Shown here: piece by piece, positions 1-8,237 of the stretch
How the letters are laid out: the number at the start of each line of letters is the position of its first letter
How positions within the stretch are numbered: position 1 is the first letter of the stretch
NCBI GenBank assembly: GCA_945905835.1
Contig: CAMDQJ010000011.1
Span: 1-52,362, forward strand
From: Asaia bogorensis
GTDB taxonomy: Bacteria; Pseudomonadota; Alphaproteobacteria; Reyranellales; Reyranellaceae
Reading direction: 5' to 3'
DNA length: 52,362 nt
Position numbers and translations under genes: made by a program
Notes under the pieces: generated by a model
Database searches by the model: none
Told to the model about the DNA's origin: nothing
What the model saw: only the letters and a program-made list of their open reading frames with translations

Positions 1-138
1 GGCGTGCTTTTCGACCACTTCTCGAGCTACATGCCGGCGTTCGGCACCGGCATGGTCTTCAACCTGATGAACCTCTCCGTGCTGCTGTTCCTGGTCCTGC
101 GCAGGCACGGCAGTGCCCCACGTCTCGCCGCGGCGTGA
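1..138 (+). CDS. C-terminal end of an MFS-type transporter (partial)
   Basis: The reading frame is open from the first base and ends in TGA at 136-138, giving 45 residues of a protein whose start lies outside the window. It reads GVLFDHFSSYMPAF, then a hydrophobic stretch (GMVFNLMNLSVLLFLVL), then a short basic tail (RRHGSAPRLAAA). One membrane segment followed by a short basic cytosolic tail fits the last helix of a major facilitator superfamily permease. The family assignment is inference from this fragment only; another polytopic transporter is possible. It converges on the VOC gene, with only three bases between the two stops. Confidence 0.5.
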   Translation, partial: GVLFDHFSSYMPAFGTGMVFNLMNLSVLLFLVLRRHGSAPRLAAA

Positions 139-141
139 CGC

Positions 142-897
142 TCACACCAGGTTGATGCGACAACCGCAGACCTCGACCTGCGCCGGCCCGTGCTGCTTGT
201 GGCGCTTCTTGGCGGCGGCCAGCACGCGTTCGCGGTCGACCACCTTCACGTCGTAGGCCGAGACGCCCGGGCCGCGCCCGTCGGCGATCGGCACGAAACG
301 GATCTCGCCGTCGTCGTCGAGGCGGATGATATCGCCTTCCGCCGAACGGTTCAGGATCTTCGACCAAAGCGCCGCCGCCTTGTCGGGATCCTCATGCTGG
401 ATCTCGACGCCGGCCAGGCCATTGGTCATGTCCGAGCGCGCATGCTTCAGCCAGCCCTTCTCCGCCGGCGGCCACCACAACTTGGGGTCGGTGCCGGTGG
501 GCGCCGTGGTCGTGTCGAGCGACAGCAGCACGCTCGTCGTGTCCGAGGGATGGAAGTGCGTGTACTGGTATTCCGGCAGGTCCTTCTGCGCCACGGCGCG
601 GATGCCGAGGCCGGTGACGCGCTCGCGCTCGGCCTTGGCGTCGTCGACCTGGATGATGACCATGTAGCCGCCGTCGCCCTTGCGCCGGTCGATGTAACGG
701 CCGGCCGAGGTGCCGGCCTGGAAAGGCGTCACGATCTCGAGGAAGTCGTGGCCGGTCGGACAGACGACGTTGACCAGGCCCCATTTGGCGACGCCGGGAT
801 CGCGATAGGCAACCTCGATGCCGAGGACGTCGCCCAGCTCCTCGCGTGAGGTCTCCAGATCCTTGCAGACAAAAACGCACTGCCTGAGCTTCATCAT
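142..897 (-). CDS. VOC (glyoxalase/bleomycin-resistance-like) family protein, 251 aa
   Basis: The N-terminal half has the VOC pattern: a beta strand MKLRQCVFVCKDLETSREEL, then a region ending in GHDFLEIVTPF, where an acidic metal ligand is expected, and RYIDRRKGDGGYMVIIQVDD. The second half (from about residue 155, GLAGVEIQHEDPDKAAALW) looks like a second, weaker VOC repeat, so the protein probably folds as a paired-domain monomer. Proteins of this family bind a divalent metal and act as dioxygenases, isomerases or lyases; the substrate here cannot be told. The start used is the first of two adjacent ATGs. It is divergent from the LivM-like gene, with 43 bp between the starts. Confidence 0.75.
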   Translation of the reverse strand: MMKLRQCVFVCKDLETSREELGDVLGIEVAYRDPGVAKWGLVNVVCPTGHDFLEIVTPFQAGTSAGRYIDRRKGDGGYMVIIQVDDAKAERERVTGLGIRAVAQKDLPEYQYTHFHPSDTTSVLLSLDTTTAPTGTDPKLWWPPAEKGWLKHARSDMTNGLAGVEIQHEDPDKAAALWSKILNRSAEGDIIRLDDDGEIRFVPIADGRGPGVSAYDVKVVDRERVLAAAKKRHKQHGPAQVEVCGCRINLV

Positions 898-940
898 TGG
901 ATCCCTCCCGTTCGTCTTCTTGATCGCCTATGGTAGCCCC

Positions 941-1936
941 ATGCGGACCGTGTGGACCATGGGCTTCGTGGCGGCGGCCGCACTGGTGCTCTGCTTCCCG
1001 GACTTCATCCTTTTTCGCTTCAGTCAGGCCGCGATCTGGGCGATCGCGCTGTTGGGGCTGGTGATGCTGTGCGGCGTCAGTGGCCAATTCTCCTTCGCCC
1101 AGGCCGCCTTCTTCGGCATGGGCGGCTATACCGCCGCCCTGCTCGGCGCCCATACCTCGCTCTCCTTCTACTGGTCGCTGCCGCTGGCGGCCCTGGTCGG
1201 CTACGGCGCGGGTTACGGGCTCGGCCGGATCGCCGGCCGACACAACATCTGGACGCAGGCGCTGATCACCTACGCGCTCGCCATCGCCTTCCCGCAGCTC
1301 CTGCGCTGGCAACCCATCGAGAAATGGACGAACGGCGTGCAGGGCCTCTACATCGACCTGCCCGTGCCGCCGGCCTTCACCGGCCTGTCGAGCGACCAGG
1401 GTGCCTACCTGCTCGCTCTGACGTTGTTGGCGCTGGGTGTCTGGCTTGCCGGCAACATCGTGCGCAGCCGCTCAGGCCGCGCCCTCATGGCGGCGCGCGA
1501 CGATGAACTGGCCGCTGCGGCGCAAGGCATCGACGTGCCTCATCTCCGCGCCGTCGCCTCGGCGGTCGCCTCGACCTACATCGCCGTAGCGGGCGCGTTG
1601 GCAGCGGCGCAGATCGGTTTCGTCGGGCCAACCGGCTACAACTTCGCGCTCTCGGTGCAGATGCTGTTCGGCCTGGTGATCGGCGGCATGAACTCGGTCG
1701 CCGGCGCCATCGTCGGCGGGTTGTTCCTGCAGTTCTTCCCGGATGTCACAGCGGGCCTCGGCAAGGGTCTGAGCGCGCTGCTCTATGCTGTGCTGCTGGT
1801 CGCTGCCATCGTCATGGTGCCGGACGGCATCGTGGGCGGGCTGACGCGCCTCATACGCTGGGGGCACGCCACTCCAGTGGCGCGATCATGGCTGCAGGCG
1901 AAGACGCGCCACTGGAGTGGCGCGCCCCCAGCCTAG
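941..1936 (+). CDS. livM: Branched-chain amino acid ABC transporter permease, LivM type
   Basis: This 331-residue inner-membrane protein has eight to nine hydrophobic segments and the LivM signatures GQFSFAQAAFFGMGGYTAALL near residue 50 and SGRALMAARDDELAAAAQGI near residue 185. LivM forms the translocation pore with LivH and is driven by LivF/LivG. The ATG at 941 is preferred because translation upstream of it (818-940) runs into the VOC start region and is not hydrophobic. No LivH, LivF, LivG or binding protein is adjacent, so this is a solitary permease whose partners must be encoded elsewhere. The last ~24 codons run through a long inverted repeat (1860-1929), giving an unusual tail (GHATPVARSWLQAKTRHW). 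Its stop overlaps the stop of the convergent crotonase gene. Confidence 0.85.
   Translation: MRTVWTMGFVAAAALVLCFPDFILFRFSQAAIWAIALLGLVMLCGVSGQFSFAQAAFFGMGGYTAALLGAHTSLSFYWSLPLAALVGYGAGYGLGRIAGRHNIWTQALITYALAIAFPQLLRWQPIEKWTNGVQGLYIDLPVPPAFTGLSSDQGAYLLALTLLALGVWLAGNIVRSRSGRALMAARDDELAAAAQGIDVPHLRAVASAVASTYIAVAGALAAAQIGFVGPTGYNFALSVQMLFGLVIGGMNSVAGAIVGGLFLQFFPDVTAGLGKGLSALLYAVLLVAAIVMVPDGIVGGLTRLIRWGHATPVARSWLQAKTRHWSGAPPA
1860..1929. repeat. Near-perfect 25-bp inverted repeat at the convergent end of two genes
   Basis: Arm 1 (1860-1884, begins GGGGGCACGCCACTCC) and arm 2 (1905-1929) are reverse complements with a single mismatch, separated by 20 bp. Each arm contains GCCACTCCAGTGGC, itself almost a palindrome. 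The structure lies inside the 3' end of the LivM-like gene, just before the shared stop with the minus-strand crotonase. It could act as a bidirectional transcription terminator without a T-tract, or be a REP-like mobile palindrome that extended the livM frame. Confidence 0.8.
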
Positions 1937-2724
1937 TTGCCCTTGAACACCGGCGCACGCTTTTCGACGAAGGCGCGGGCGGCTTCCTTGTGGTCCTCGG
2001 TCTCGCCGGTGCGGATCATGCGCGCGGCCTCCGAATCGAGCGCCTCGGAGAGCGAACCCTCCTCCGCCACCTTCATGTTCTTCTTCACATGCCACCACGC
2101 CACGCGCGGGCCTGCCGCGAGCTTCCTGGCGAAGGTCATCGTTTCGGCGTCGAGATTGGCGTCGTCGACGATGCGGTTCGCCAACCCCAGCTTCTCGATC
2201 TGATCCGAATTCAGGATCTCGGCAGTGAAGTAGAGCTCGCGCGCCTTGGAGGTGCCGACGAGCTTGTGCAGAAAATAGTGCGAGCCGAAATCACCCGAGA
2301 AGCCGACCTTGGCAAAGGCCGTCGTCATGCGCGCGCTCTTGCCGGCAAAGCGCATGTCGGCCGCCAGCGCGATGGAGAGGCCGGCGCCCGCCGCCACGCC
2401 GTTCACCATGGCGATGGTAGGCTTGCCCATCTCGTGCAGCAGCTCCGACACGCGCATGCGATTGCGGATGTCGTGGACCTTGTCCTCGTAGGTCTTGTCC
2501 TGGTCGCGGCCCGCCGCCATCGACTTCACGTCGCCGCCGGCACAGAAGGCCTTGTCGCCCGCGCCGCGCACTACGACGCAGCCGACGTCACGACTGCCCG
2601 CCGCCTCCTCGAGCGCATCACTGAAACCCGACATCATGTCGCGGTTGAGCGCGTTCATCGCATCGGGGCGATTGAGCACGATCTTCATCACGCCGTCTTC
2701 GACGGTTTTGAGCACGAACGACAT
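1933..2724 (-). CDS. Crotonase-family protein (enoyl-CoA hydratase/isomerase, PaaG-like)
   Basis: The 263 residues carry the crotonase fold motifs: LNRPDAMNALN near residue 17, the oxyanion-hole segment AFCAGGDVKSM near 60, and AAGAGLSIALAADMRFA near 112. The two catalytic glutamates of hydratases (GGGCE and PEILLG contexts in rat enoyl-CoA hydratase) are replaced by Ser and by FAKVG. An Asp is present in SGDFGSHYFL, as in PaaG-type isomerases, so double-bond isomerisation of an acyl-CoA is more likely than hydration. It is divergent from a second crotonase gene, with a 109-bp intergenic region that probably holds both promoters. Its stop shares the tetranucleotide CTAG with the LivM-like gene. 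Confidence 0.85.
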   Translation of the reverse strand: MSFVLKTVEDGVMKIVLNRPDAMNALNRDMMSGFSDALEEAAGSRDVGCVVVRGAGDKAFCAGGDVKSMAAGRDQDKTYEDKVHDIRNRMRVSELLHEMGKPTIAMVNGVAAGAGLSIALAADMRFAGKSARMTTAFAKVGFSGDFGSHYFLHKLVGTSKARELYFTAEILNSDQIEKLGLANRIVDDANLDAETMTFARKLAAGPRVAWWHVKKNMKVAEEGSLSEALDSEAARMIRTGETEDHKEAARAFVEKRAPVFKGN

Positions 2725-2833
2725 GGCTTCCTCCGGGATTGCCTATTGGATCGGTTGCGACGATGGTTTCGCAAACCAAGCGCTCACGCAACGATATTCC
2801 GCCTCGCTGCGCGGAACCGTCCCGGAGGAAACA

Positions 2834-3673
2834 ATGGCTTACGAAACCCTGCTCACCGACCTCAAGGACGGCGTCATGACGGTGACGCTCAACCGTCCCG
2901 ACAAGCTCAACGCCTTCAATCCGACGATGAGCCGCGACCTCATCGATTTCTTCACCAGCGTGAATGCCATGGACGAGGTGCGCGCCATCGTCGTGACGGG
3001 CGCCGGCCGCGCCTTCTGCGCCGGCGCCGACATCTCCGGCGGCAGCGGCGCCTTCAAGGTGTGGAACGACGGCGACAAGCCGGCCAAGCGCGAGGCAGGC
3101 GATTCGATCACGCTCGCGATCTTCAACTGCCTGAAGCCGATCGTGGCGGCGATCAACGGTGCGGCGGTCGGCGTCGGCATCACCATGTGCCTGCCCATGG
3201 ACATCCGCATGATCTCGAGCGCCGGCCGGATCGGCTTCGTGTTCAACAAGCGCGGGATGGCGATGGAGGCCGGCTCCTGCTGGTTCCTGCCGCGCCTGGT
3301 CGGCATGCAGCAGGCGCAGGAATGGGTGATGACCGCCGAGCTGTTCGGTGCGGACGAAGCGCTGAGGGGCGGTCTGGTCCGCTCGATCCATGCGCCAGAA
3401 GATCTGGTGCCGACGGCCCAGGCGCTCGCCAGGAAATTTGCCGCAAGCACTTCGTCGGCCGTGGCCGCCGCGGTCAATCGCCGGCTGATGTGGAGCATGT
3501 GGGGTGCGCAGGACCCACTCGACGCCGTGACGCTCGACCTGCAGTGCGTCGGCCATCTCGCCGCCGGCGCCGACGCCCAGGAGGGCATAAAATCGTTCTT
3601 CGAGAAGCGGGCACCCAGTTTCCCCCTGAAACCGAGCTGCGACATGCCGCCCTTCGGACCTTGGCCCAAATAG
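2834..3673 (+). CDS. Enoyl-CoA hydratase/isomerase (crotonase) family protein
   Basis: The 279-residue crotonase begins MAYETLLTDLKDGVMTVTL. It has LNRPDKLNAFN, the oxyanion-hole motif AFCAGADISGGSG, and AAVGVGITMCLPMDIRM. The catalytic region reads NKRGMAMEAGSCWFLPRLVG, with a Glu where isomerase-type members have Asp or Glu. The ATG at 2834 is chosen because GGAGGAAACA lies directly upstream and the family N-terminus starts here. The substrate is an acyl-CoA in the cytosol; the pathway is not defined. It is paired head to head with another crotonase, and 56 bp downstream starts the unknown protein/P450 pair, which may be co-transcribed. Confidence 0.87.
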   Translation: MAYETLLTDLKDGVMTVTLNRPDKLNAFNPTMSRDLIDFFTSVNAMDEVRAIVVTGAGRAFCAGADISGGSGAFKVWNDGDKPAKREAGDSITLAIFNCLKPIVAAINGAAVGVGITMCLPMDIRMISSAGRIGFVFNKRGMAMEAGSCWFLPRLVGMQQAQEWVMTAELFGADEALRGGLVRSIHAPEDLVPTAQALARKFAASTSSAVAAAVNRRLMWSMWGAQDPLDAVTLDLQCVGHLAAGADAQEGIKSFFEKRAPSFPLKPSCDMPPFGPWPK

Positions 3674-3729
3674 CGGCTTGGAAGGCCGACGCGCCGGGCG
3701 TCTAATGGCACTCTCGCCGGAGGGAACCG

Positions 3730-5334
3730 ATGCCGCCTGATGCTTCAACCGCTTCGAGTACGCGTTCCGATCCTCTCTATGCCCAGCTCGAAGAGCGCGT
3801 CATGGCACGCGACCAGAAGGGCGCGAGCGAAGTCTACTACAAGCTTGTGAAGGCCGGCCGGCCGCTGCCGGAGATGCTGCGCGAAGCCGTGCGCATCCAT
3901 GGCCCCTATACCCACGTGCCCTATCACGAGCGCATGGACGACGGCTTCGTGAACTTCGTCAACAACGACCACTGCCTGCTGAGCGCGCGTTCCTCGCTCA
4001 ACCTCTCGCGCATGCTGCCGGGCGGTGCGTCGGGCCTGCCGATGGCGCAGACCATCTGGTATATCCCAACCGGTCTCGACATCTGGAATCAGAAGGTCGG
4101 CAAGGCGCCCGGCCACTATTCGCGCAGCCTCAAGCTCGCCGACGGTCCGCCGGTAGCCCCGGTCGTGCACTGGCCCGACCAGCAGCCGCTCACGCTCGAC
4201 GGCCCACTGCACGAGCGCCTCGGCAAATGGATGACGCTGGTCCATCGGGGCCAGGTGGTCGACGCCTACCGCACCTTCCTCGGCCTGATGGAAAATTCCG
4301 CCGAACGCCGCGCCGCCCTGGCCGAGCTGGTGTTCGCCGGCCTGATCGACGTGCAGGACCGCTCTTTCCAGAACCGCTCCTACACCACCGGCCACAAGTC
4401 CTTCCGCGCCCGCGCTACCGTCGAGTTGGGCGACTGTATCGGCTGGGACAGCGCGCACGACGTGCTCTATGCCGGTGCGCTCGACATTGCCGTCGGCCCG
4501 CGCTGGTACTCGCTCTACGAGATGGCCTGCAACGCGGTCACCGTCTATCTCGAGGGCCACGAGCTGCACGCCGTGCCCTATCGCGGCGCCGGCGAGATCG
4601 AGCGCAACATCCTGGCCAACAGCAAGGAGCCGCTGACCCAGGCCGAGGCCGATGCGCTGATCGAGGTTATCATCCGCCAGCCCGAGCCCGACTATCTCAA
4701 GCCGCTGACGGCGCTCCTGAAGGCCGGCAAGAACCCGCGCTCGATCCTCGATGCGATCCAGCTCGGCTGCGCCCAGGTCGCGATCGAGACCCACAGCGAC
4801 CTCAACTTCTCCCTGCCGCAGCACTGCTACGAGTACTGCAATACGATGGGTTGGTTCTGGGACAATTTCGCGCATCCGCAGCGCGTCAAGCTGCTCTATC
4901 TCGCCGCCGCCTACCTCAACCAGAACGCCTGGCATCAGAAGCTGACCGGCGATCTGCTGCCGGCGAAGATCGAAATGCCGTCGAACGCCTCGGGCCTCGG
5001 CGCCGAGGAAATGGCAACGCGTGTCGAGGCCGCGACCGTCGCGCTCGACGCGCCCAAGGCGCTGGGTTGGGTGAAGGCCCATCTCGCCAGCGGCAACGAC
5101 ACGGCGCCGCTGGTGCGGGCGCTTGCCATGTCCTGCTCGCGGCTCGGCAACGACCCGCACAACCAGGAAATCGCGCTCTGCATGCTGGAAGATTACGGCA
5201 AGAACCGCCTACCGGACCGCGGCCGCCTGCTGCTCGCCGCCGCCCAGCACACGGCGCGCCACCGCAAGTACGGCGACCCGCTCGACTGCAGCCGCCGCTT
5301 CGGAAAGGCGCTGGGCGTCGAAACGCTGAACTGA
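3730..5334 (+). CDS. Uncharacterised 534-aa protein encoded next to a cytochrome P450
   Basis: I do not recognise the family. The protein has no signal peptide or membrane segment and appears largely helical. It is rich in aromatic, His and Cys residues in motif-like clusters: HGPYTHVPYHERMDDGF near residue 58, NNDHCLLSARSSLNLSRML near 80, DIWNQKVGKAPGHYSRSLK near 118, YTTGHKSFRARATVELGDC near 218 and SLPQHCYEYCNTMGWFWD near 356. These could form metal, heme or substrate sites, but this is speculation. The C-terminal part after residue 420 resembles an alpha-helical repeat. The ATG follows CGGAGGGAACCG. Only 15 bp separate it from the P450 gene, so the two are very likely co-transcribed. Confidence 0.8.
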   Translation: MPPDASTASSTRSDPLYAQLEERVMARDQKGASEVYYKLVKAGRPLPEMLREAVRIHGPYTHVPYHERMDDGFVNFVNNDHCLLSARSSLNLSRMLPGGASGLPMAQTIWYIPTGLDIWNQKVGKAPGHYSRSLKLADGPPVAPVVHWPDQQPLTLDGPLHERLGKWMTLVHRGQVVDAYRTFLGLMENSAERRAALAELVFAGLIDVQDRSFQNRSYTTGHKSFRARATVELGDCIGWDSAHDVLYAGALDIAVGPRWYSLYEMACNAVTVYLEGHELHAVPYRGAGEIERNILANSKEPLTQAEADALIEVIIRQPEPDYLKPLTALLKAGKNPRSILDAIQLGCAQVAIETHSDLNFSLPQHCYEYCNTMGWFWDNFAHPQRVKLLYLAAAYLNQNAWHQKLTGDLLPAKIEMPSNASGLGAEEMATRVEAATVALDAPKALGWVKAHLASGNDTAPLVRALAMSCSRLGNDPHNQEIALCMLEDYGKNRLPDRGRLLLAAAQHTARHRKYGDPLDCSRRFGKALGVETLN

Positions 5335-5349
5335 GAATTCCCGGCGTTC

Positions 5350-6570
5350 ATGAGTTACGTTTTCGACCTCGGCAATCCCGCGACCAACGCCAATCCGTTC
5401 CCCGAGTTCGCCCGCCTACGCGCCGAGGAGCCGGTGCACTGGTCGCCGGCCATGAAGGCGTGGATCGTCACGCGCTACGCCGACGTGAAGCAGGTGTCGC
5501 TCAACAACAAGCAGATCTCGGCCGACCGCCTGATGCCCTTCTTCAAGACCAATCCCGAGTACCAGAAGGGCACGATCGACAGCCTGGTGCGCTATCTCAC
5601 GCACTGGATGGTGTTCCGCGATCCGCCCGATCACACCCGCCTGCGGCGCCTGTTCAACAAGGCTTTCACGCCGACAGCGGTCGAGAATTTGCGGCCCAAC
5701 GTCGAGGATATCGTGGCCCTGCTGATCGACGGCATGGAAGCCAAGGCCAAGCGCGACGAGCCGGTCGACTACATCGCCGACTTCGCCTATCCGCTGCCGG
5801 CCTCGGTGATCATGGACCTGCTGGGCGTGCCGCGCGCCGAGCTCGAGGTCGTCAAGGTGTGGTCGGACGAGATCGCGCTCTTCATCGGCACCGCCCAAGT
5901 CGCCGGCAACAAGTACCTGCGCGCCGAATCGGGTGCCAAGGCGATGTCGGCCTACTTCCGCACCCTGGTCGAGGATCGCACCCGCGAGCCGCGCGCCGAC
6001 ATGATCAGCCAGCTCGTACTGGCGCGCGACGACCGCGATGCACTGACTACCGACGAGATCATCGGCACCTGCATCCTGCTGCTGTTCGCCGGCCACGAGA
6101 CCACGAGCAACCTGATCGGCAACGGCTTCCTCTATTCGATGAAGAACCGCGATCAGTGGGAGCGCCTGGTCGCCGATCCGGCGCTGGCGGCGACGGCGGT
6201 CGAGGAGTTCCTGCGCTACGACGGACCATCGGGTGCGCTCGCCCGCGTCGCCGCCGCCGACGTCGAGATGGGTGGCAAGACCATCCGCGAGGGCCAGCGC
6301 GTGTTCGCCTTCATGAACTCGGCCAACCGCGATCCCGAGGCCTTCGAGGATGCCGAGCGCTTCGATATCGGCCGAGTCCAGAACCCGCACCTCACCTTCG
6401 GCCACGGCATCCATTTCTGTCTCGGCGCGCCGCTCGCGCGACTGGAGGCGCAGATCGCAGCTGTTCGGCTGAGCGAACGGCTAGCCAGGATTTCGCTTTC
6501 CGGCGGCGAGCCGGACTGGCACGATTCGCTGATCCTGCGCGGCGTGAAGAGCCTGCCGGTTTCCCTCTGA
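5350..6570 (+). CDS. Cytochrome P450 (soluble bacterial class I type), 406 aa
   Basis: The heme-binding loop FGHGIHFCLGAPLAR places the thiolate ligand at Cys357. The I-helix oxygen-activation motif is LLFAGHETTSN (A247-T252), the K-helix ExxR is in VEEFLRYDG, and MVFRDPPDHTRLRRLFNKAF is the conserved helix-C region with WxxxR-like character. The length is typical for soluble bacterial P450s, which monooxygenate small hydrophobic substrates using ferredoxin and a reductase. No ferredoxin gene lies nearby. The gene follows the unknown 534-residue protein by 15 bp, and that protein is the obvious candidate functional partner. The substrate is unknown. Confidence 0.93.
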   Translation: MSYVFDLGNPATNANPFPEFARLRAEEPVHWSPAMKAWIVTRYADVKQVSLNNKQISADRLMPFFKTNPEYQKGTIDSLVRYLTHWMVFRDPPDHTRLRRLFNKAFTPTAVENLRPNVEDIVALLIDGMEAKAKRDEPVDYIADFAYPLPASVIMDLLGVPRAELEVVKVWSDEIALFIGTAQVAGNKYLRAESGAKAMSAYFRTLVEDRTREPRADMISQLVLARDDRDALTTDEIIGTCILLLFAGHETTSNLIGNGFLYSMKNRDQWERLVADPALAATAVEEFLRYDGPSGALARVAAADVEMGGKTIREGQRVFAFMNSANRDPEAFEDAERFDIGRVQNPHLTFGHGIHFCLGAPLARLEAQIAAVRLSERLARISLSGGEPDWHDSLILRGVKSLPVSL

Positions 6571-6571
6571 A

Positions 6572-8205
6572 CTAGCCGCCCGTCCGAATTTCGAAAGGGC
6601 GCTGGCGGTGCAACACCACCCAATGGGCGTGCTCGCTCAGCGCCTCGCTGCCCAGCCGCGCCAGGGTCTCGCGCTGCCGGCGCGAGCTCCTTTCAGGGGC
6701 GCGGATATCGGCGATCGCCTGCTCGAACAGGTCGAGCATGCGCTCATACTGCCGGGCCTGGCTTTCGTGTCCCATCCGGTCGGTGTAGGTGGCGAACGCG
6801 CCGCCGATCGCCGGCAGGCCGACGATGGTGCCGATCAGGATCTCCCAGAATCTCGTATCCTTGGGCAGGTTGCCGAAAAACGGGCTCAATTCGAAGACCA
6901 GCGCACCCACGGCCAGCAGAATGCCGGCGGCGAACGATGCGTTCGCAATGGTTTTCATGGTGCGGCCAAGCCTGTTGTCGCGTCTGGCCGCACGCTCGAA
7001 GAACTGCCGCTGACCCTCGACCCAATGCTCGATCGCGAACGCCAGCCCTTGCGGACTGGCGCGCGGGCGGTCGTTGCGAATTTCCTCGGTCCGCAATGCC
7101 ATCGCCACCGAGTCGATCTCGAGCGCCAGATGCCCGGGATAGCGATCGGCCGGCTCGCCGGGCAGGCCAGCGCGCGGTATTCAAGGAACCGCGGCTGCGT
7201 GTGGCGCCGCGTCATCCATCGATAGGACCCAACCACGAGCGCCACGGTGCCGAGATAGCCCAGCATGTAACCCCATGGGTAATCGTGCTTGTGCGCGTGG
7301 GCATACTGGCCGAGCAGAACCACGCCCAGCACACCCCAGCACAGCAGCCATTTCCAGCCGATGCGCACCTCGGTCTGGCGCTGGATCGCCAAGGCATCGG
7401 CCACGGCATAGAGACTGCTCAGGCGCTTGAGCGCCGCGACCTCGACCGATGCCGCCGGCTTTTCACCGTGGAGAAAGCGCCGGCTCTCGGCGATGCGCTC
7501 GGGTTTTTTCGCCGCCAGCTGCGCGGCGTCGTGGTTGAAGCGCCGGATTCGTCGCGCCATTGCGGCGACCCGAAGCCAGACCGCGCCGTGCGGTTCGGGC
7601 CACTTGATCCCCACGGCAGGCTTCTCGCCGTCCGACTCGCGCGGCGTGATGACGTGCACGACGGCGCCGCGCGGCTTGTGCGACAGCGAATCGCCCAGCC
7701 CCACCACCATGCCATGCTCGCCGCGCAGCTTGAAGTGCACGATGTCCGACGTGCCGCCCGGCTTGCCGTTGTCGACGCCGTCCCATAGCGCCAGCAGGAG
7801 GTGACAGTTGCGCGCCACGGCGGTCCCGGCGCTGCGATATGCAACATCGCGCGCTTCCTCGCCGGTATGCGCCACCAGGCGTTCGACGACGAAGACGCGC
7901 GTCGCCCGCCCCAGCAGCTCGTCGAACTCGCGGCGCGATTCCGGCGTGGCAAAGTCCGTGGCGTAGTCCTCGACGGCGAGCGGCAGCGGCACGATCAGCT
8001 GATGGCCGCGCTCCAGCCCGATGCGTGCCACCAGCCGGTCGGCGCCCTCGGCCAGCGACGACAGCACGGTGATCGGACAGGCGAGGCCTTTCTCCAGGCG
8101 GGCGAACGCCTCGCGGACAAGCGCCTCGACCGCGGCCGACGCGTTCACCCCGATGTCGCGATGGCCGGTGACGCCGACGCACAGCGACAGTTCCGGGGCG
8201 GTCAT
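6572..8205 (-). pseudogene. SLOG-like nucleotide-sensor / SLATT-type 2TM membrane protein, frameshifted
   Basis: The 5' frame (from ATG 8205) encodes a SLOG-like Rossmannoid domain: LCVGVTGHRDIG near residue 8, SSLAEGADRLVARIGLERG near 50, RNCHLLLALWDGVDNGKPGG near 133. A two-helix membrane segment follows (KWLLCWGVLGVVLLGQY and GYLGTVALVVGSYRW). After FLEYRALA this frame becomes unrelated sequence. Recognisable protein resumes in another frame (GHLALEIDSVAMALRTEE) and runs to 6572 through FERAARRDNRLGRTMK and a second hydrophobic hairpin of the SLATT type. A stop in the second frame at 7181-7183 places the shift between about 7125 and 7180. SLOG and SLATT domains are known from predicted nucleotide-signalled conflict and stress systems. 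A broken gene, a programmed shift or a sequencing error are all possible. Confidence 0.65.
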
Positions 8206-8237
8206 GCCAAACTCCTGCTCACGGGAAAGGACGTTAC

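Noticed and set aside
1888-3705. Plus-strand frame of 605 codons across the crotonase region
   Set aside because: It is antisense or out of frame to two crotonases with clear motifs.
4227-6575. Long plus-strand frame (782 codons) overlapping the unknown protein and the P450
   Set aside because: It is a frame-shifted Arg/Pro-rich shadow of two genes whose own frames are well supported.
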